Shown here: piece after piece, positions 20,764-29,532 of the stretch
How the letters are laid out: each line of letters begins with the position of its first letter
How positions within the stretch are numbered: the stretch's first letter is position 1
Assembly (NCBI RefSeq): GCF_003012775.1
Contig: NZ_PXYG01000001.1
Location: forward strand, 310,001 to 374,000
DNA length: 64,000 nucleotides
Direction of reading: 5' to 3'
DNA from: Zobellella endophytica
GTDB lineage: Bacteria; Pseudomonadota; Gammaproteobacteria; Enterobacterales; Aeromonadaceae
Made by a program: the position numbers and the translations under genes
The notes under the pieces: model-generated
Told to the model about the DNA's origin: nothing
Databases searched by the model: none
What the model saw: only the letters and a program-made list of their open reading frames with translations

Positions 20764-21372
20764 ATGAACGACAAGGCACGCATGCTGGCGGGAAAACTTT
20801 ACTCGTCCCTGGGGCCCGAACTCAGGGACGATGCCCGGCGTTCGCGGCGACTGACCCGGTTGTTCAACGCCACCACCGAAGAGCAGCAGGAGGAGCGGCT
20901 GGCGCTGCTGAAAGAACTGTTCGCCGCCACCGGCGAGCGGCTCTACATAGAGCCGCCCTTTCGCTGCGACTACGGCGGTAATATCTCCATCGGCGAGGGC
21001 TTCTACGCCAATTTCGACTGCATCATCCTCGACGTGTGCCGGGTCGGCATCGGCGAGCGGGTGATGTTCGGGCCCCGGGTCTGCGTCTATACCGCCAGCC
21101 ATCCCATCGACGCCGGGGTGCGCGCCGAGCTCGAGCTCGGCCGCCCGGTGACCATCGGCGACGACGTCTGGGTGGGCGGCAACACGGTGATCAATCCCGG
21201 CGTGCGTATCGGCAACCGGGTGGTGATAGGAGCGGGCTCGGTGGTGACCCGGGACATTCCCGACGACGTGGTGGCCGCCGGCAACCCCTGCCGGGTCATC
21301 AGGCCGATCACCGAGGAGGACAGACGGTACTGGCGGCAACTGCGTGACCAATACCGGGCGGAGGCGGGGTAG
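20764..21372 (+). CDS. Maltose/galactoside O-acetyltransferase family protein
   Basis: 202 residues starting MNDKARMLAGKLYSSLGPEL, the usual beginning of maltose acetyltransferases (Maa) and LacA. Start ATG 20764 has GGGAGGAAAAG upstream; an earlier in-frame ATG at 20725 has no such site. The C-terminal half is a left-handed beta helix of hexapeptide repeats (ISIGEGFYANFDCIILDV, VTIGDDVWVGGNTVINPG), with the catalytic His in TASHPID. These enzymes acetylate sugars with acetyl-CoA, thought to help export excess or non-metabolised sugar. Its place after the glucosidases fits a safety role. Confidence 0.88.
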   Translation: MNDKARMLAGKLYSSLGPELRDDARRSRRLTRLFNATTEEQQEERLALLKELFAATGERLYIEPPFRCDYGGNISIGEGFYANFDCIILDVCRVGIGERVMFGPRVCVYTASHPIDAGVRAELELGRPVTIGDDVWVGGNTVINPGVRIGNRVVIGAGSVVTRDIPDDVVAAGNPCRVIRPITEEDRRYWRQLRDQYRAEAG

Positions 21373-21380
21373 CCCAGAAC

Positions 21381-21558
21381 GCCATATAGTTTAAAAATAA
21401 GGCAGCGACGCTTCTTGGTGTGCGGGCTGCCGCTATGGCTTGACTGCTGCACGCCCCACCAGCAAGGCGCACATCTGCACACGGCGGTGTTTTCCTACCG
21501 GCTAAAGTGGCAGGGGTAGCACTGCGGCTGACCGCTTGATTTTTAAACTATACGGCCT
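21381..21558. mobile_element. MITE-like element with 18-19-bp terminal inverted repeats (178 bp)
   Basis: The left end GCCATATAGTTTAAAAAT and the complement of the right end GCCGTATAGTTTAAAAAT differ at one of 18 bases. The AT-rich ends enclose about 140 bp of GC-rich DNA without a usable reading frame. It lies between the acetyltransferase and ppnP stops, a tolerant site. No clear target duplication was found. A long-range terminator is less likely, since the arms are 139 bp apart. Confidence 0.6.
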
Positions 21559-21602
21559 TCGCGGTACAGACGAGTCCCGGGGCCAAGGCCCCGGGATCAG
21601 GC

Positions 21603-21917
21603 TTAATCGAAGTAGGAGCAGCAGTAGTCCACCAGGCTGTGGACCTTGAGCTTGAAGATGGCGTTGGCGGGCACGTTGAAGGACTCGCCGCCCTTGATGG
21701 CCTGCCAATCGTCGCTGCCCGGCAGCTGGACGTCCAGCTCGCCGTCGAGGATTTCCATCAGCTCGGCGGCGGCGGTGTCGAAGGTGTACTCGCCCGGCAG
21801 CATGATGCCGAGGGTCTTGCGGCTGCCGTCGGCGAATTTGACCACCCGGCTGGTGACCTTGCCGCCGTCGTAGACATTGGCCTTCTTGATCACGGTAACG
21901 TTGTCGAATTGAGACAT
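21603..21917 (-). CDS. ppnP: Pyrimidine/purine nucleoside phosphorylase PpnP (YaiE family)
   Basis: 104 residues from the ATG at 21917 with CAGGAAGT upstream (the frame is open to 21965). A small single-domain cupin ([55 protein letters not shown]). The family splits nucleosides with phosphate to base and (deoxy)ribose 1-phosphate with broad specificity. It is slightly longer than the roughly 94-residue E. coli protein. It is divergent from glk, separated by 250 bp with several palindromes. Confidence 0.88.
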   Translation of the reverse strand: MSQFDNVTVIKKANVYDGGKVTSRVVKFADGSRKTLGIMLPGEYTFDTAAAELMEILDGELDVQLPGSDDWQAIKGGESFNVPANAIFKLKVHSLVDYCCSYFD

Positions 21918-21972
21918 GATACTTCCTGTAGCTATGCGAAAAAACGGCCTCTGGTTATAGCACAAAGGCCGG

Positions 21973-21997
21973 CGGCATAAACGGAATTTTTATGCCG
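21973..21997. promoter_or_regulatory. 9-bp inverted repeat between ppnP and glk
   Basis: CGGCATAAA and TTTATGCCG flank a 7-nt spacer. It lies 56 bp upstream of the ppnP start in the divergent promoter region, so it is a possible operator. No regulator can be assigned. Confidence 0.35.
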
Positions 21998-22051
21998 TAA
22001 GGCATCGCCCGGCGGCAGGGGGAAAATGCCGCCTCATTGCATAGAAAAAAC

Positions 22052-22083
22052 CTATATTGCCGGCAATAAAATCGATTTCATTT
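22052..22083 (+). promoter_or_regulatory. glk upstream element shared with the first EIIB gene
   Basis: CTATATTG and CCGG followed by AAAATCGATTTCATTT (22068-22083), the last 16 bases identical to 9144-9159. It includes a 14-bp palindrome TATTGCCGGCAATA at 22055-22068 and AAATCGATTT. It lies 84 bp before the glk start. Confidence 0.5.
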
Positions 22084-22167
22084 GTGGCATTACCCTTTTT
22101 ATGCTGGCCCCAGTCCGCGCGGGCCCGGCCCGACAAGCCTCTTCCTTTGATCAAGTGAGTAACGACG

Positions 22168-23133
22168 ATGAGCCAATATATTCTGGTGGGAGACGTGGGC
22201 GGCACCAATGCCCGCCTGGCCCTCTGTGAACGCGCCACGGGCGCCCTGTCCGCCATCCGCAGCTATCCCACCGCCGATTCCCCCGGCCTGGAGCCGGTGA
22301 TCCGGCAGTATCTGGCCGAGCAGGGGCAGGCGGTGGCCGAGGCCTGCATCGCCATCGCCTGCCCGGTGCAGGGGGACCAGGTGGTGATGACCAACCACAG
22401 CTGGCACTTTTCCATCTCGGCCATGCAGGCCGGCCTGGGGCTGGCGCGGCTCGAGGTGATCAACGACTTTACCGCCGTGTCCATGGCGATACCGGCGCTG
22501 GCGCCGGAAGATCGCTGCCAGCTCGGGGGCGGGGAGGTCCGGCCCGGCCACCCGGTGGCGGTGTACGGCGCCGGCACCGGCCTGGGGGTGGCCCACCTGG
22601 TGCCCTGCGGCGATACCTGGCTGAGCCTGCCCGGCGAGGGCGGCCACGTGGATCTGGCCCCGGGCAACGCCGAGGAAGAGGCGCTGCTGCGGGTACTGCG
22701 CCGGCGCTGGCCCCATGTGTCGGCGGAGCTGCTGCTCTCCGGCAGCGGCCTGGTCAACCTGTACCAGGCCCTGGCCGAGCTGGCGGGCCGGGCGCCCGAG
22801 GCGCTGGCACCCGGGCAGATCACCGAGCGCGCCCTGGGCGGCGACTGCGAGCTGTGCCGGCGGACCCTGGCCCTGTTCTGCGAGCTGATGGGACGCTTCG
22901 GCGGCAACCTGGCGCTGAACCTGGGCACCTTCGGCGGCGTCTATCTCGCCGGCGGCATAGTGCCGCGCTTCCTCGACTTCTTCCGCGACTCCGGCTTCCG
23001 GGCGGCGTTCGAGGACAAGGGACGCTTCAGTGACTACCTGACCGCCGTCCCCGTCTACCTCATCACCCACCCGCATCCGGGGCTGCTGGGGGCGGGGGCC
23101 TATCTGCGCCAGCAGTTGGGGATACGGCTCTAA
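22168..23133 (+). CDS. glk: Glucokinase
   Basis: 321 residues. Phosphorylates free glucose with ATP to glucose 6-phosphate in the cytosol. Evidence: the phosphate-binding start [17 protein letters not shown] (5-21), [15 protein letters not shown], the glucose-binding [12 protein letters not shown] and a LAGGIVPRF segment near the end, all of the E. coli Glk type rather than ROK. Several sugar-processing genes nearby release glucose, so it connects both sugar loci to glycolysis. No strong Shine-Dalgarno is visible. Its upstream box is shared with the first lone EIIB gene. Confidence 0.95.
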   Translation: MSQYILVGDVGGTNARLALCERATGALSAIRSYPTADSPGLEPVIRQYLAEQGQAVAEACIAIACPVQGDQVVMTNHSWHFSISAMQAGLGLARLEVINDFTAVSMAIPALAPEDRCQLGGGEVRPGHPVAVYGAGTGLGVAHLVPCGDTWLSLPGEGGHVDLAPGNAEEEALLRVLRRRWPHVSAELLLSGSGLVNLYQALAELAGRAPEALAPGQITERALGGDCELCRRTLALFCELMGRFGGNLALNLGTFGGVYLAGGIVPRFLDFFRDSGFRAAFEDKGRFSDYLTAVPVYLITHPHPGLLGAGAYLRQQLGIRL

Positions 23134-23203
23134 CGGTAGGGTGATGTCGCTCACTCAATCAGCGCTTTGTCTGCCCTGGGTGATGGGGTAGTATATGTTG
23201 AAT

Positions 23204-23217
23204 TTAAAGCGCTTTAA
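23204..23217. promoter_or_regulatory. LacI-type operator before the second EIIB gene
   Basis: TTAAAGCGCTTTAA, a perfect 14-bp palindrome with central CG, 31 bp before the start codon. The same sequence occurs at 30749 and near-matches at 24806 and 31016. The neighbouring LacI-family gene is the probable regulator. Confidence 0.75.
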
Positions 23218-23248
23218 TTTTTATCGCCACTATTACCGAGGAGTCAAC

Positions 23249-23578
23249 ATGAACCAAGCATCCATTGCCGCCGAACTGCTCGCCGCCCTGGGTGGGGCCG
23301 ATAACCTGGTCCGGCTTTCCTGCTGCGCCACCCGGCTGCGGGTGGATCTCCATGACGATACCCTCCTCGACAGGGCGTGCCTCGAGCGGCTGGCGCCGGT
23401 GGTCGCGGTGATCGAAGGCAGCGCGCTCGGGCAGCACAAGGCCTATCAACTGGTGGTGGCACCGGGTAACGCCCAATCTCTGTACGAGGCCCTGGTCAAG
23501 GCCGGCCGGCTTGACCAGCACGAAGAGCGCGGCTTGCTGAAAGGACTGGGCCGGCGGCTGTTCGGCAGCAGGGACTGA
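23249..23578 (+). CDS. Stand-alone PTS EIIB domain protein (copy 2)
   Basis: 109 residues from the ATG at 23249 with CGAGGAG upstream; the open frame starts earlier (23195) across the operator, which argues against that start. It is a glucose-family EIIB domain: ELLAALGGADNLVRLSCCATRL, where Cys26 aligns with the phosphorylated cysteine and Cys25 is extra. The tail (about 90-109) is basic. No EIIC or EIIA is encoded nearby. The operator places it in the maltodextrin regulon, which uses an ABC importer. A regulatory or phosphate-sensing function is inferred. It converges with the LacI gene. Confidence 0.85.
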   Translation: MNQASIAAELLAALGGADNLVRLSCCATRLRVDLHDDTLLDRACLERLAPVVAVIEGSALGQHKAYQLVVAPGNAQSLYEALVKAGRLDQHEERGLLKGLGRRLFGSRD

Positions 23579-23587
23579 GCCCGTCCA

Positions 23588-23610
23588 ACCGGCGCGCTTG
23601 CCGCGCCGGT
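23588..23610. terminator. Hairpin between EIIB copy 2 and the LacI gene
   Basis: Perfect 9-bp stem ACCGGCGCG/CGCGCCGGT with a 5-nt loop between convergent genes. No T-run follows, so termination is less certain than the hairpin. Confidence 0.5.
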
Positions 23611-23617
23611 ACCGGGT

Positions 23618-24649
23618 TCAGGCGCGGGGACAGGGCCCGCAGGAGCGGCGCACGATCAGCTCCACCGATGCCACGGTTTGCAGGGGCTGGGGATCGGCAC
23701 CGTCGAGCAGCGCCACCATCATCTCGGCCAGTGGCCGACAGGCGTCCATAAAGGGCGAGCGGGTGACCGTCAGCGGCGGATCGAAATGATCGGTGCGCAG
23801 GAAAGACACCACATCGTCGTGGGCGATCACCGACAGCTCCCTGCCGATGGCGATGTCCAGTTCCCCGGCGGCCCGGTAGACGCCCAGTGCCTGGGTGGCC
23901 GAGGCGCAGATGATGGCGCTCGGCATGGGCTGGGAGGGAGCTTCCAGCCAGCTCCGGGCCTGCTGGTAGCCTGCTTCGTCCGATGTTTCCTGGTGGGTCA
24001 TCCAGCCGACGGGGACCGTCAGGTCCTGCTGTTGCAGGCGATCGTGAAAGGCGCGGGCCCGCTCGGTGGCAAAGGCCAGGTGGGCCGGGCCGTTGAGCAG
24101 GGCGATACGCTGGTGCCCGAGGGCGAGCAGCAGCTCGGTCGCCTGGGTCATGGCGTCGTAGTTGTCGATGTCGTAGTAGGGATAGTCAACCCGGCTGGCC
24201 GAACGGCCGTGCATCACGAAGGGAAAGCCCTGTTCTTGCAGAAAGGCGACCCGTTCGTCTTCGAGCTCCGGGCTGTTGAGGATAAGGCCGTCCACCGCCC
24301 GGCCGGCCACGAAGCGCTTGAACGAGTCCAGCGCGTTGCCCTGGCGGGCCGAGTTGATCAGCAGATCGTAGCCCGCATCGCCCAGGTGGCGGCTGATCTC
24401 GGCGATCATCTGCACATATTCCGGGGCGTTCACCAGCTCGTCGCTGGACTTGAGTACGATGCCCACCATGCCGGACTTGCCGGTGGCCAGCTTGCGGGCA
24501 CCCAGGTTGGGCAGGTAATTGAGCTGCCTGGACGCTTCCAGCACCCGGCGCCGGGTCTTTTCGTTGACCTCGGGATAGCCGTTCAGGGCCCGGCTCACCG
24601 TCGCCTGCGACAGCCCCAGATGCTCGGCCAGATCCTTTAACGTGACCAC
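23618..24649 (-). CDS. LacI-family regulator, probable repressor of the maltodextrin regulon
   Basis: 343 residues from a GTG at 24649 with GAGGAGAGAAC upstream. The N-terminal helix-turn-helix is canonical (LKDLAEHLGLSQATVSRALN, then NEKTRRRVLEASRQLNYLPN). The sugar-binding core follows from about residue 60. LacI proteins bind palindromes with a central CG; four TTAAAGCGCTTTAA-like sites lie within 8 kb, before EIIB copy 2, the amylase, malK and malE. This is not MalT-type control. The likely inducer is maltose, a maltodextrin or a metabolite. Autoregulation through a weaker site at 24665 is possible. Confidence 0.9.
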   Translation of the reverse strand: MVTLKDLAEHLGLSQATVSRALNGYPEVNEKTRRRVLEASRQLNYLPNLGARKLATGKSGMVGIVLKSSDELVNAPEYVQMIAEISRHLGDAGYDLLINSARQGNALDSFKRFVAGRAVDGLILNSPELEDERVAFLQEQGFPFVMHGRSASRVDYPYYDIDNYDAMTQATELLLALGHQRIALLNGPAHLAFATERARAFHDRLQQQDLTVPVGWMTHQETSDEAGYQQARSWLEAPSQPMPSAIICASATQALGVYRAAGELDIAIGRELSVIAHDDVVSFLRTDHFDPPLTVTRSPFMDACRPLAEMMVALLDGADPQPLQTVASVELIVRRSCGPCPRA

Positions 24650-24664
24650 GTTCTCTCCTCATGC

Positions 24665-24678
24665 TGTAAGCGTTTCAA
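24665..24678. promoter_or_regulatory. Weak operator-like site before the LacI gene
   Basis: TGTAAGCGTTTCAA keeps the AAGCG-TT core of the regulon palindrome but departs at several outer bases. It lies 16 bp before the GTG start. Offered as a possible autoregulatory site only. Confidence 0.3.
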
Positions 24679-24805
24679 TTAAGTATGCCGTTGCCGGCCG
24701 GGTAAAAACAGCACAATATCGTCATTTTAACGGGATTGATCAACCAAAAGACGGGGTGAATCACAGATTTTTCATCGGGAAACGCGGGTGTCTTGCACTT
24801 AAAAA

Positions 24806-24819
24806 TTAAAGCGATTTAA
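24806..24819. promoter_or_regulatory. LacI-type operator before the amylase gene
   Basis: TTAAAGCGATTTAA, one change from the perfect palindrome, 72 bp before the amylase start and in AT-rich promoter DNA. Confidence 0.7.
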
Positions 24820-24891
24820 TTTTGTGTCGGGTATCACCCGTTTTCCTCCGGTCCCCGGGCCGGCACTTCCATCATCCATAGGGACTTGCAG

Positions 24892-27582
24892 ATGAATCAT
24901 ACCGTACTGGCCATGGCGCTGGGCGCCATCATGGCCACGCCCGTCCTGGCGGACACCCAGCCCCGCACCCTGTTCGACAGCCCGCGCCACGGCATCGAGG
25001 ACGAGGTGTTCTACTTCGTGCTGCCGGACCGTTTCCATGACGGCAACCCGGACAACAACCAGGGTGACCCGAACGATTCCCATGCCTTCGGCGGCTATGA
25101 TCCCGCCGACAAGGGCATGTTCCACGGCGGCGACATCGCCGGCCTGCAGCAGAAGCTCGACTACCTGGAGGGGCTGGGGATCACCGCCATCTGGCTGACG
25201 CCCATCCTCAAGAACAAGGCGGTGCAGGGCGATTCGGCCGGCTACCACGGTTACTGGATCCTGGATTTCACCCGCCTGGATCCCCATTTCGGTAACAACG
25301 AGGAGATGAAGGCCTTTATCGCCGCCGCCCACGAACGCGGCATCAAGGTATTCTTCGACATTATCGTCAACCACACCGCCGACGTGATCAAATACCGCGA
25401 ATGTCATAGGGAGGACGGTGCCCACCTGCCCGGGCTGGACAGGTGCGACTACCGCTCCCGGGAGCGGGTGGCGGCCGGGGAGGGCTACACCCCCTTGATC
25501 CCGGCGGGAGAGGAGCGCGGCAAGGTGCCGGCCTGGCTCAACGATCCCCGTTTCTACCACAACCAGGGCGACTCCAGCTTTTCCGGCGAGGACAGCCTCT
25601 ACGGCGACTTCTTCGGGCTGGATGATCTGGATCCCGGCAACCCCGAACTGGTGGCCGGGATGATCGACATCTTTACCGAGCTGATCGACGAGTGGAGCCC
25701 CGACGGCTTCCACCTCGATACCGTCAAGCACGTGGATGCCGACTTCTGGCGGGCCTTCGCGCCGGCCGTGCTGCGCCACGCTCGCGACGACGCCGGCATC
25801 GCCCATTTCACCATGCTCGGCGAGGTGTTCAGTAGCGATCCGCGCGAGCTCAGCTTCTACACCCGCAGTGCCGGCCTTCCCACCGTGCTCGACTTCGGCT
25901 TCCAGGCCGCCGCTGGCGGTGCCCTGGCCGGCCAGGGGGGGCATCGGCCCTGGCGGCCCTGTTCGAGCAGGATGACCGCTACAACCATGCCGGCGGCTCC
26001 GCCAACCAGCTGCTGAACTTCCTCGGCAATCACGATATCGGCCGCTTCGGCCACTTCCTGCAGGCGGGCGGCGAGCAGGACGACGACCCGTTGCTGGCCC
26101 GCTACCGCCTGGCCAACGCCCTGCTGTTCTTCAGCCGGGGCGTGCCGGTGATCTACTACGGGGACGAGCAGGGCTTTACCGGCGAGGGCGGCGACAAGGA
26201 TGCCCGCCAGAATATGTTTCCCTCCCGGGTGGCCAGCTACAATGCCGGTCGGCTGATCGGCACCAGCGCCACCACCGCCGACGACAACTTCGACCCCACC
26301 CATCCCCTGTACCGGGATATTGCCGGCCTGAGTGCCCTGTACCGGGAGCATCCGGTGCTGCGTAGCGGCATCCAGATGGCCCGCCCCAACAGCGACGACA
26401 GCGACAGGGTACTGACCTTCTCGCGGGTGGATCTGGCAGGGGGGTGGAATACCTGCTGGCCTTCAACCTGGCCGACGAGGCCCTGAGCCTGACCCTGCCG
26501 GCGGCCGGCGACTATCGGCCGGTGGCGCGGGCGAGGCCGGGGCCGGGGCCCGGGTGCACCAGGGCGAGCTGCAGCTGACCCTGGCGCCGCTGCAGTTCAC
26601 CATCCTGAGGGCCGAAGATATCGTCCCTTCGCCGGTGGCGGAGCCGGTGCTGAGCGGGCTGGCATCGGGGGCCCGTACCTCGGGTCTGCTGGAGCTGGAG
26701 GTCACGGCAGAGGCGCTGGCCGGGCAGGCGCTGCCCCAGTACCAGGTGCGGTTCGAGGCCAGCCTCGACGGCGGCGATTTCGAGGCCCTGGCGGTGGACA
26801 ACAACGCCCCTTATCGCCTCTACTGGGATACCGGTGCCCTGGCCGAGGGCACCGAGGTGACCCTGCGCGCCAGCCTGAGCAACCTGGTGGCGCCACCGCG
26901 CCAGGCCGAAGTGTCTTTCATCCTGGACGGCCGTTCGCCCCGGCTCGAGCTGAGCTACGCCAACCCCCGGGAGCTGCCCGAGCTGCTGCTTTACGACGAG
27001 GCCGGCGGCATGACCCTGCTGCGGGATGCCGATGCCGCCACCCCGGGCTTCCAGGCCGCCTTCGGCTGGGGCGGGACCGCCCGCCGCAGCCTGGTGTTCG
27101 CCCGCCTGGACCGGGAAGGGAGCGCTACCGTGCTGGAGCAACCGCTGCTGCTGGAACGGGAACGGGTGATGGCGGCGAGCCGGGAAGACGACGCGGGCGA
27201 ATTGGTGGCCCCGCTCCGGCTGGAGGGCGCGCCCAGGCCCCTGCTCGAGCTGGTGCCGGAGCCCCTGGCCACCGAGCTGTACTTCCGGGGCGGTGCCAAC
27301 GACTGGGGGCTGAGCCCGCTCGCGGCGGTGGCCCCGGGCACCTATGCCGGCACAATCCAGGCCCGGGCCGGAGTGAGCGAGTTCAAGTTCGCCGACGCCA
27401 GCTGGGGCCTGCTCAACCTGGGCGCGCCGCTCACCGCCACCGGCCTGAGCGCGGGCGGCAACCCGGGCAACCTGCGCTACCGCTTCGCGCAGGACGGCGA
27501 CTACGGGGTGACCCTGTGGCGGGCCCGGGATCCGGACGGGGGCGAGTACTACCTGCCGCTGCTGGAGCCGGCGGCAGAATAA
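24892..27582 (+). pseudogene. Secreted GH13 alpha-amylase, disrupted by three -1 frameshifts
   Basis: Starts at ATG 24892 with a signal peptide (MNHTVLAMALGAIMATPVLA). The first frame encodes the GH13 catalytic core: DIIVNHTADV, GFHLDTVKHV (nucleophile), LGEVFSS (acid). The frame breaks at a G7 run (25935-25941). The second frame carries LNFLGNHDIGRFG and FFSRGVPVIYYGDEQGF up to a G6 run at 26439-26444. A third frame runs to a break near 26516-26530, after which the first frame resumes through a C-terminal region with a GGANDWG carbohydrate-domain-like motif. Each break needs one extra base and G fits every time. Repaired, the protein is about 897 residues. It is either a recent pseudogene, phase-variable, or carries homopolymer sequencing errors. 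The product would hydrolyse maltodextrins in the periplasm or outside. Confidence 0.82.
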
Positions 27583-27647
27583 CCCACAAGGGCGCCGCGG
27601 CTGCCGGGTTTGGTCGATACGGGCGGCGACGGGTTACACCGGGTCTG

Positions 27648-27718
27648 CCGTAGGGTCCACTTCAGTGGACCTTTCCGATAACGGCGTTGGGGCTTGGTCG
27701 ACTGAAGTCGACCTACGG
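27648..27718. repeat. Inverted pair of REP-like palindromes
   Basis: CCGTAGGGTCCACTTCAGTG at 27648 (continuing to 27671) and, inverted, GGTCGACTGAAGTCGACC plus TACGG at 27696-27718. Each is a hairpin, and after inversion the two nearly match (CCGTAGG-TC.ACTTCAGT.GACC). This is a BIME-like arrangement between the convergent amylase and GH13 genes. Confidence 0.65.
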
Positions 27719-27778
27719 TGAGTTTGTGCGGTGGCTTGGCCGAACAGGCATGGCGGTGGGAATATCGGGAGGAGCCAG

Positions 27779-27802
27779 GCCGGCATGGGGCCCCATGCCG
27801 GC
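27779..27802. terminator. 24-bp perfect palindrome after the GH13 gene
   Basis: GCCGGCATGGGG and its complement, without a gap. It can fold as a 10-bp stem with a GGCC loop. It lies 18 bp past the stop of the minus-strand GH13 gene. There is no T-run, so it may stabilise mRNA rather than terminate. Confidence 0.45.
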
Positions 27803-27819
27803 ATTATGGGGGGAGGGGA

Positions 27820-29511
27820 TCAGTCGTTCAGCCGGTACACCCGGGTTTCGAACGGACGCAGATCCAGGGTGTCGCCGGCCGGGTGTGGCGCCACCGGGTA
27901 GTTGGCCAGGGCCAGCCGCTCATGGTTCAGCGGCCAGGGCAGTTGCCGCCGCTGTGCCGGACGGTTGCTCAGGTTGACCAGCACCAGCCAGTGCTGGCCG
28001 TCGAGCAGGCGGCTGTAGGCGTACACCTGGGGATCGGACTCCAGCTCCAGCCGGTAGCGGCCGTATACCAGCACCGGCTCGGCCTTGCGCAGACGGATCA
28101 GCCGGCGGTAGAAGCCGAGCACCGAGTCCGAGTCTCGCCACTGGGCCGCCACGTTGACGGTCTCGTAATTCGGATTGAGCGAAAGCCAGGAACGGCCGGT
28201 GGTAAAGCCCGCCCCGGGGCCGGCGTCCCATTGCATGGGGGTACGGGCATTGTCTCGGCTGGTATGCGACAGGGTCCGGATGATGTCGGGCTCGTCCATG
28301 CCCTGTTGTTTCAACTGAGCATACTGGTTTTTGGCGGCCACGTCGTTGAAGTCGTCAATGCACCCGAAAACCGTGTTGGTCATGCCGATTTCCTGACCCT
28401 GGTAGATAAAGGGTGTGCCCTGCATCAGGAAATAGAGGCTGGCGATGGCGGTGGCGCTCTGCTGCCAGTAGTGCTCGTTGTCGCCCCACCTGGAGATGAT
28501 GCGTGGCACGTCGTGGTTTTCCACGAAGAGCGCGTTCCAGCCAAAGTCTTCCACCCCTGTCTGCCAGCGGCCGAAGGCCTGCCTGAGCCGGTCCAGATCC
28601 AGGCCGGCCCCGGCATCGTCCGCCCACAGCCCCACGTGATCGAAGGCGAAAATCATGTTGAGCCGCCGGTGCCGCTCGCCTATCCAGTCTTCCGCCTGGG
28701 TCGGAGACACCCCGTTGGCCTCGCCCACCGTCATGATGTCGTAACGGTTGAAGGTTTCCCGGCACAGCTCGTCCAGGTGCTCGATAATGCCTTCGACGTT
28801 CATCATCTTGTCCCAGGCGGCACCATAGGGCTGGCCTTCCGGGGCGGAAACGTCGCTCAGGCCGGCTTCCTTCTTGATATGGCTGATGGCGTCGAGGCGG
28901 AAGCCGTCGATGCCCTTGTCCAGCCACCAGCGCACCATGTCGTAGATGGCTTCGCGTACTTCGTGGTTTTCCCAGTTCAGATCCGGCTGCTTGCGGGAAA
29001 AGAGGTGCAGGTAGTACTGCCCGGTGTTCTGGTCGTACTCCCAGGCCGAGCCCTTGAAGATGCTCTCCCAGTTGTTGGGCTCGGCGCCGTGCTTGCCGTC
29101 GCGCCAGATGTACCAGTCGCGTTTGGGGTTGTCGTGCGAGGACCGGGACTCGAGAAACCAGGGATGCTCGTCGCTGCTGTGGTTGACCACCAGATCCAGG
29201 ATCAGCTTCATGCCCCGGGCGTGCACCTCGGCCAGCAGCCGGTCGAAGTCGGCCAGGGTGCCGAACTCGGCCATGATGCCCTGGAAGTCGCTGATGTCGT
29301 AGCCGTTGTCGTCGTTGGGGGACGGGTACATGGGACAGAGCCAGATCACGTCCACCCCCAGTTCCTGCAGGTAGTCCAGCTTGATGATGATGCCGTTCAG
29401 ATCGCCGATGCCGTCGCCGTTGGAGTCCATGAAGCTGCGCGGGTAGATCTGGTAGGCCACGGCTTCTTTCCACCAGTGGCGGCTAATGGGATCAAGGGGT
29501 TGACCGGACAT
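27820..29511 (-). CDS. GH13 alpha-glucosidase of the malK operon
   Basis: 563 residues, cytosolic, ATG at 29511 after AACGAGGATTATT. GH13 regions: DLVVNH, GFRLDAISHI (Ala after the nucleophile, pointing to alpha-1,4 links), TVGEANG, ENHD. It is a close paralogue of 19006-20685. It lies 21 bp downstream of malK, so it is co-transcribed from the divergent mal promoter with its LacI-type operator. It would split imported maltose and maltodextrins to glucose for Glk. No malP or malQ was found in the window, so this may be the main intracellular route. Confidence 0.9.
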   Translation of the reverse strand: MSGQPLDPISRHWWKEAVAYQIYPRSFMDSNGDGIGDLNGIIIKLDYLQELGVDVIWLCPMYPSPNDDNGYDISDFQGIMAEFGTLADFDRLLAEVHARGMKLILDLVVNHSSDEHPWFLESRSSHDNPKRDWYIWRDGKHGAEPNNWESIFKGSAWEYDQNTGQYYLHLFSRKQPDLNWENHEVREAIYDMVRWWLDKGIDGFRLDAISHIKKEAGLSDVSAPEGQPYGAAWDKMMNVEGIIEHLDELCRETFNRYDIMTVGEANGVSPTQAEDWIGERHRRLNMIFAFDHVGLWADDAGAGLDLDRLRQAFGRWQTGVEDFGWNALFVENHDVPRIISRWGDNEHYWQQSATAIASLYFLMQGTPFIYQGQEIGMTNTVFGCIDDFNDVAAKNQYAQLKQQGMDEPDIIRTLSHTSRDNARTPMQWDAGPGAGFTTGRSWLSLNPNYETVNVAAQWRDSDSVLGFYRRLIRLRKAEPVLVYGRYRLELESDPQVYAYSRLLDGQHWLVLVNLSNRPAQRRQLPWPLNHERLALANYPVAPHPAGDTLDLRPFETRVYRLND

Positions 29512-29532
29512 AATAATCCTCGTTGATTCGGG

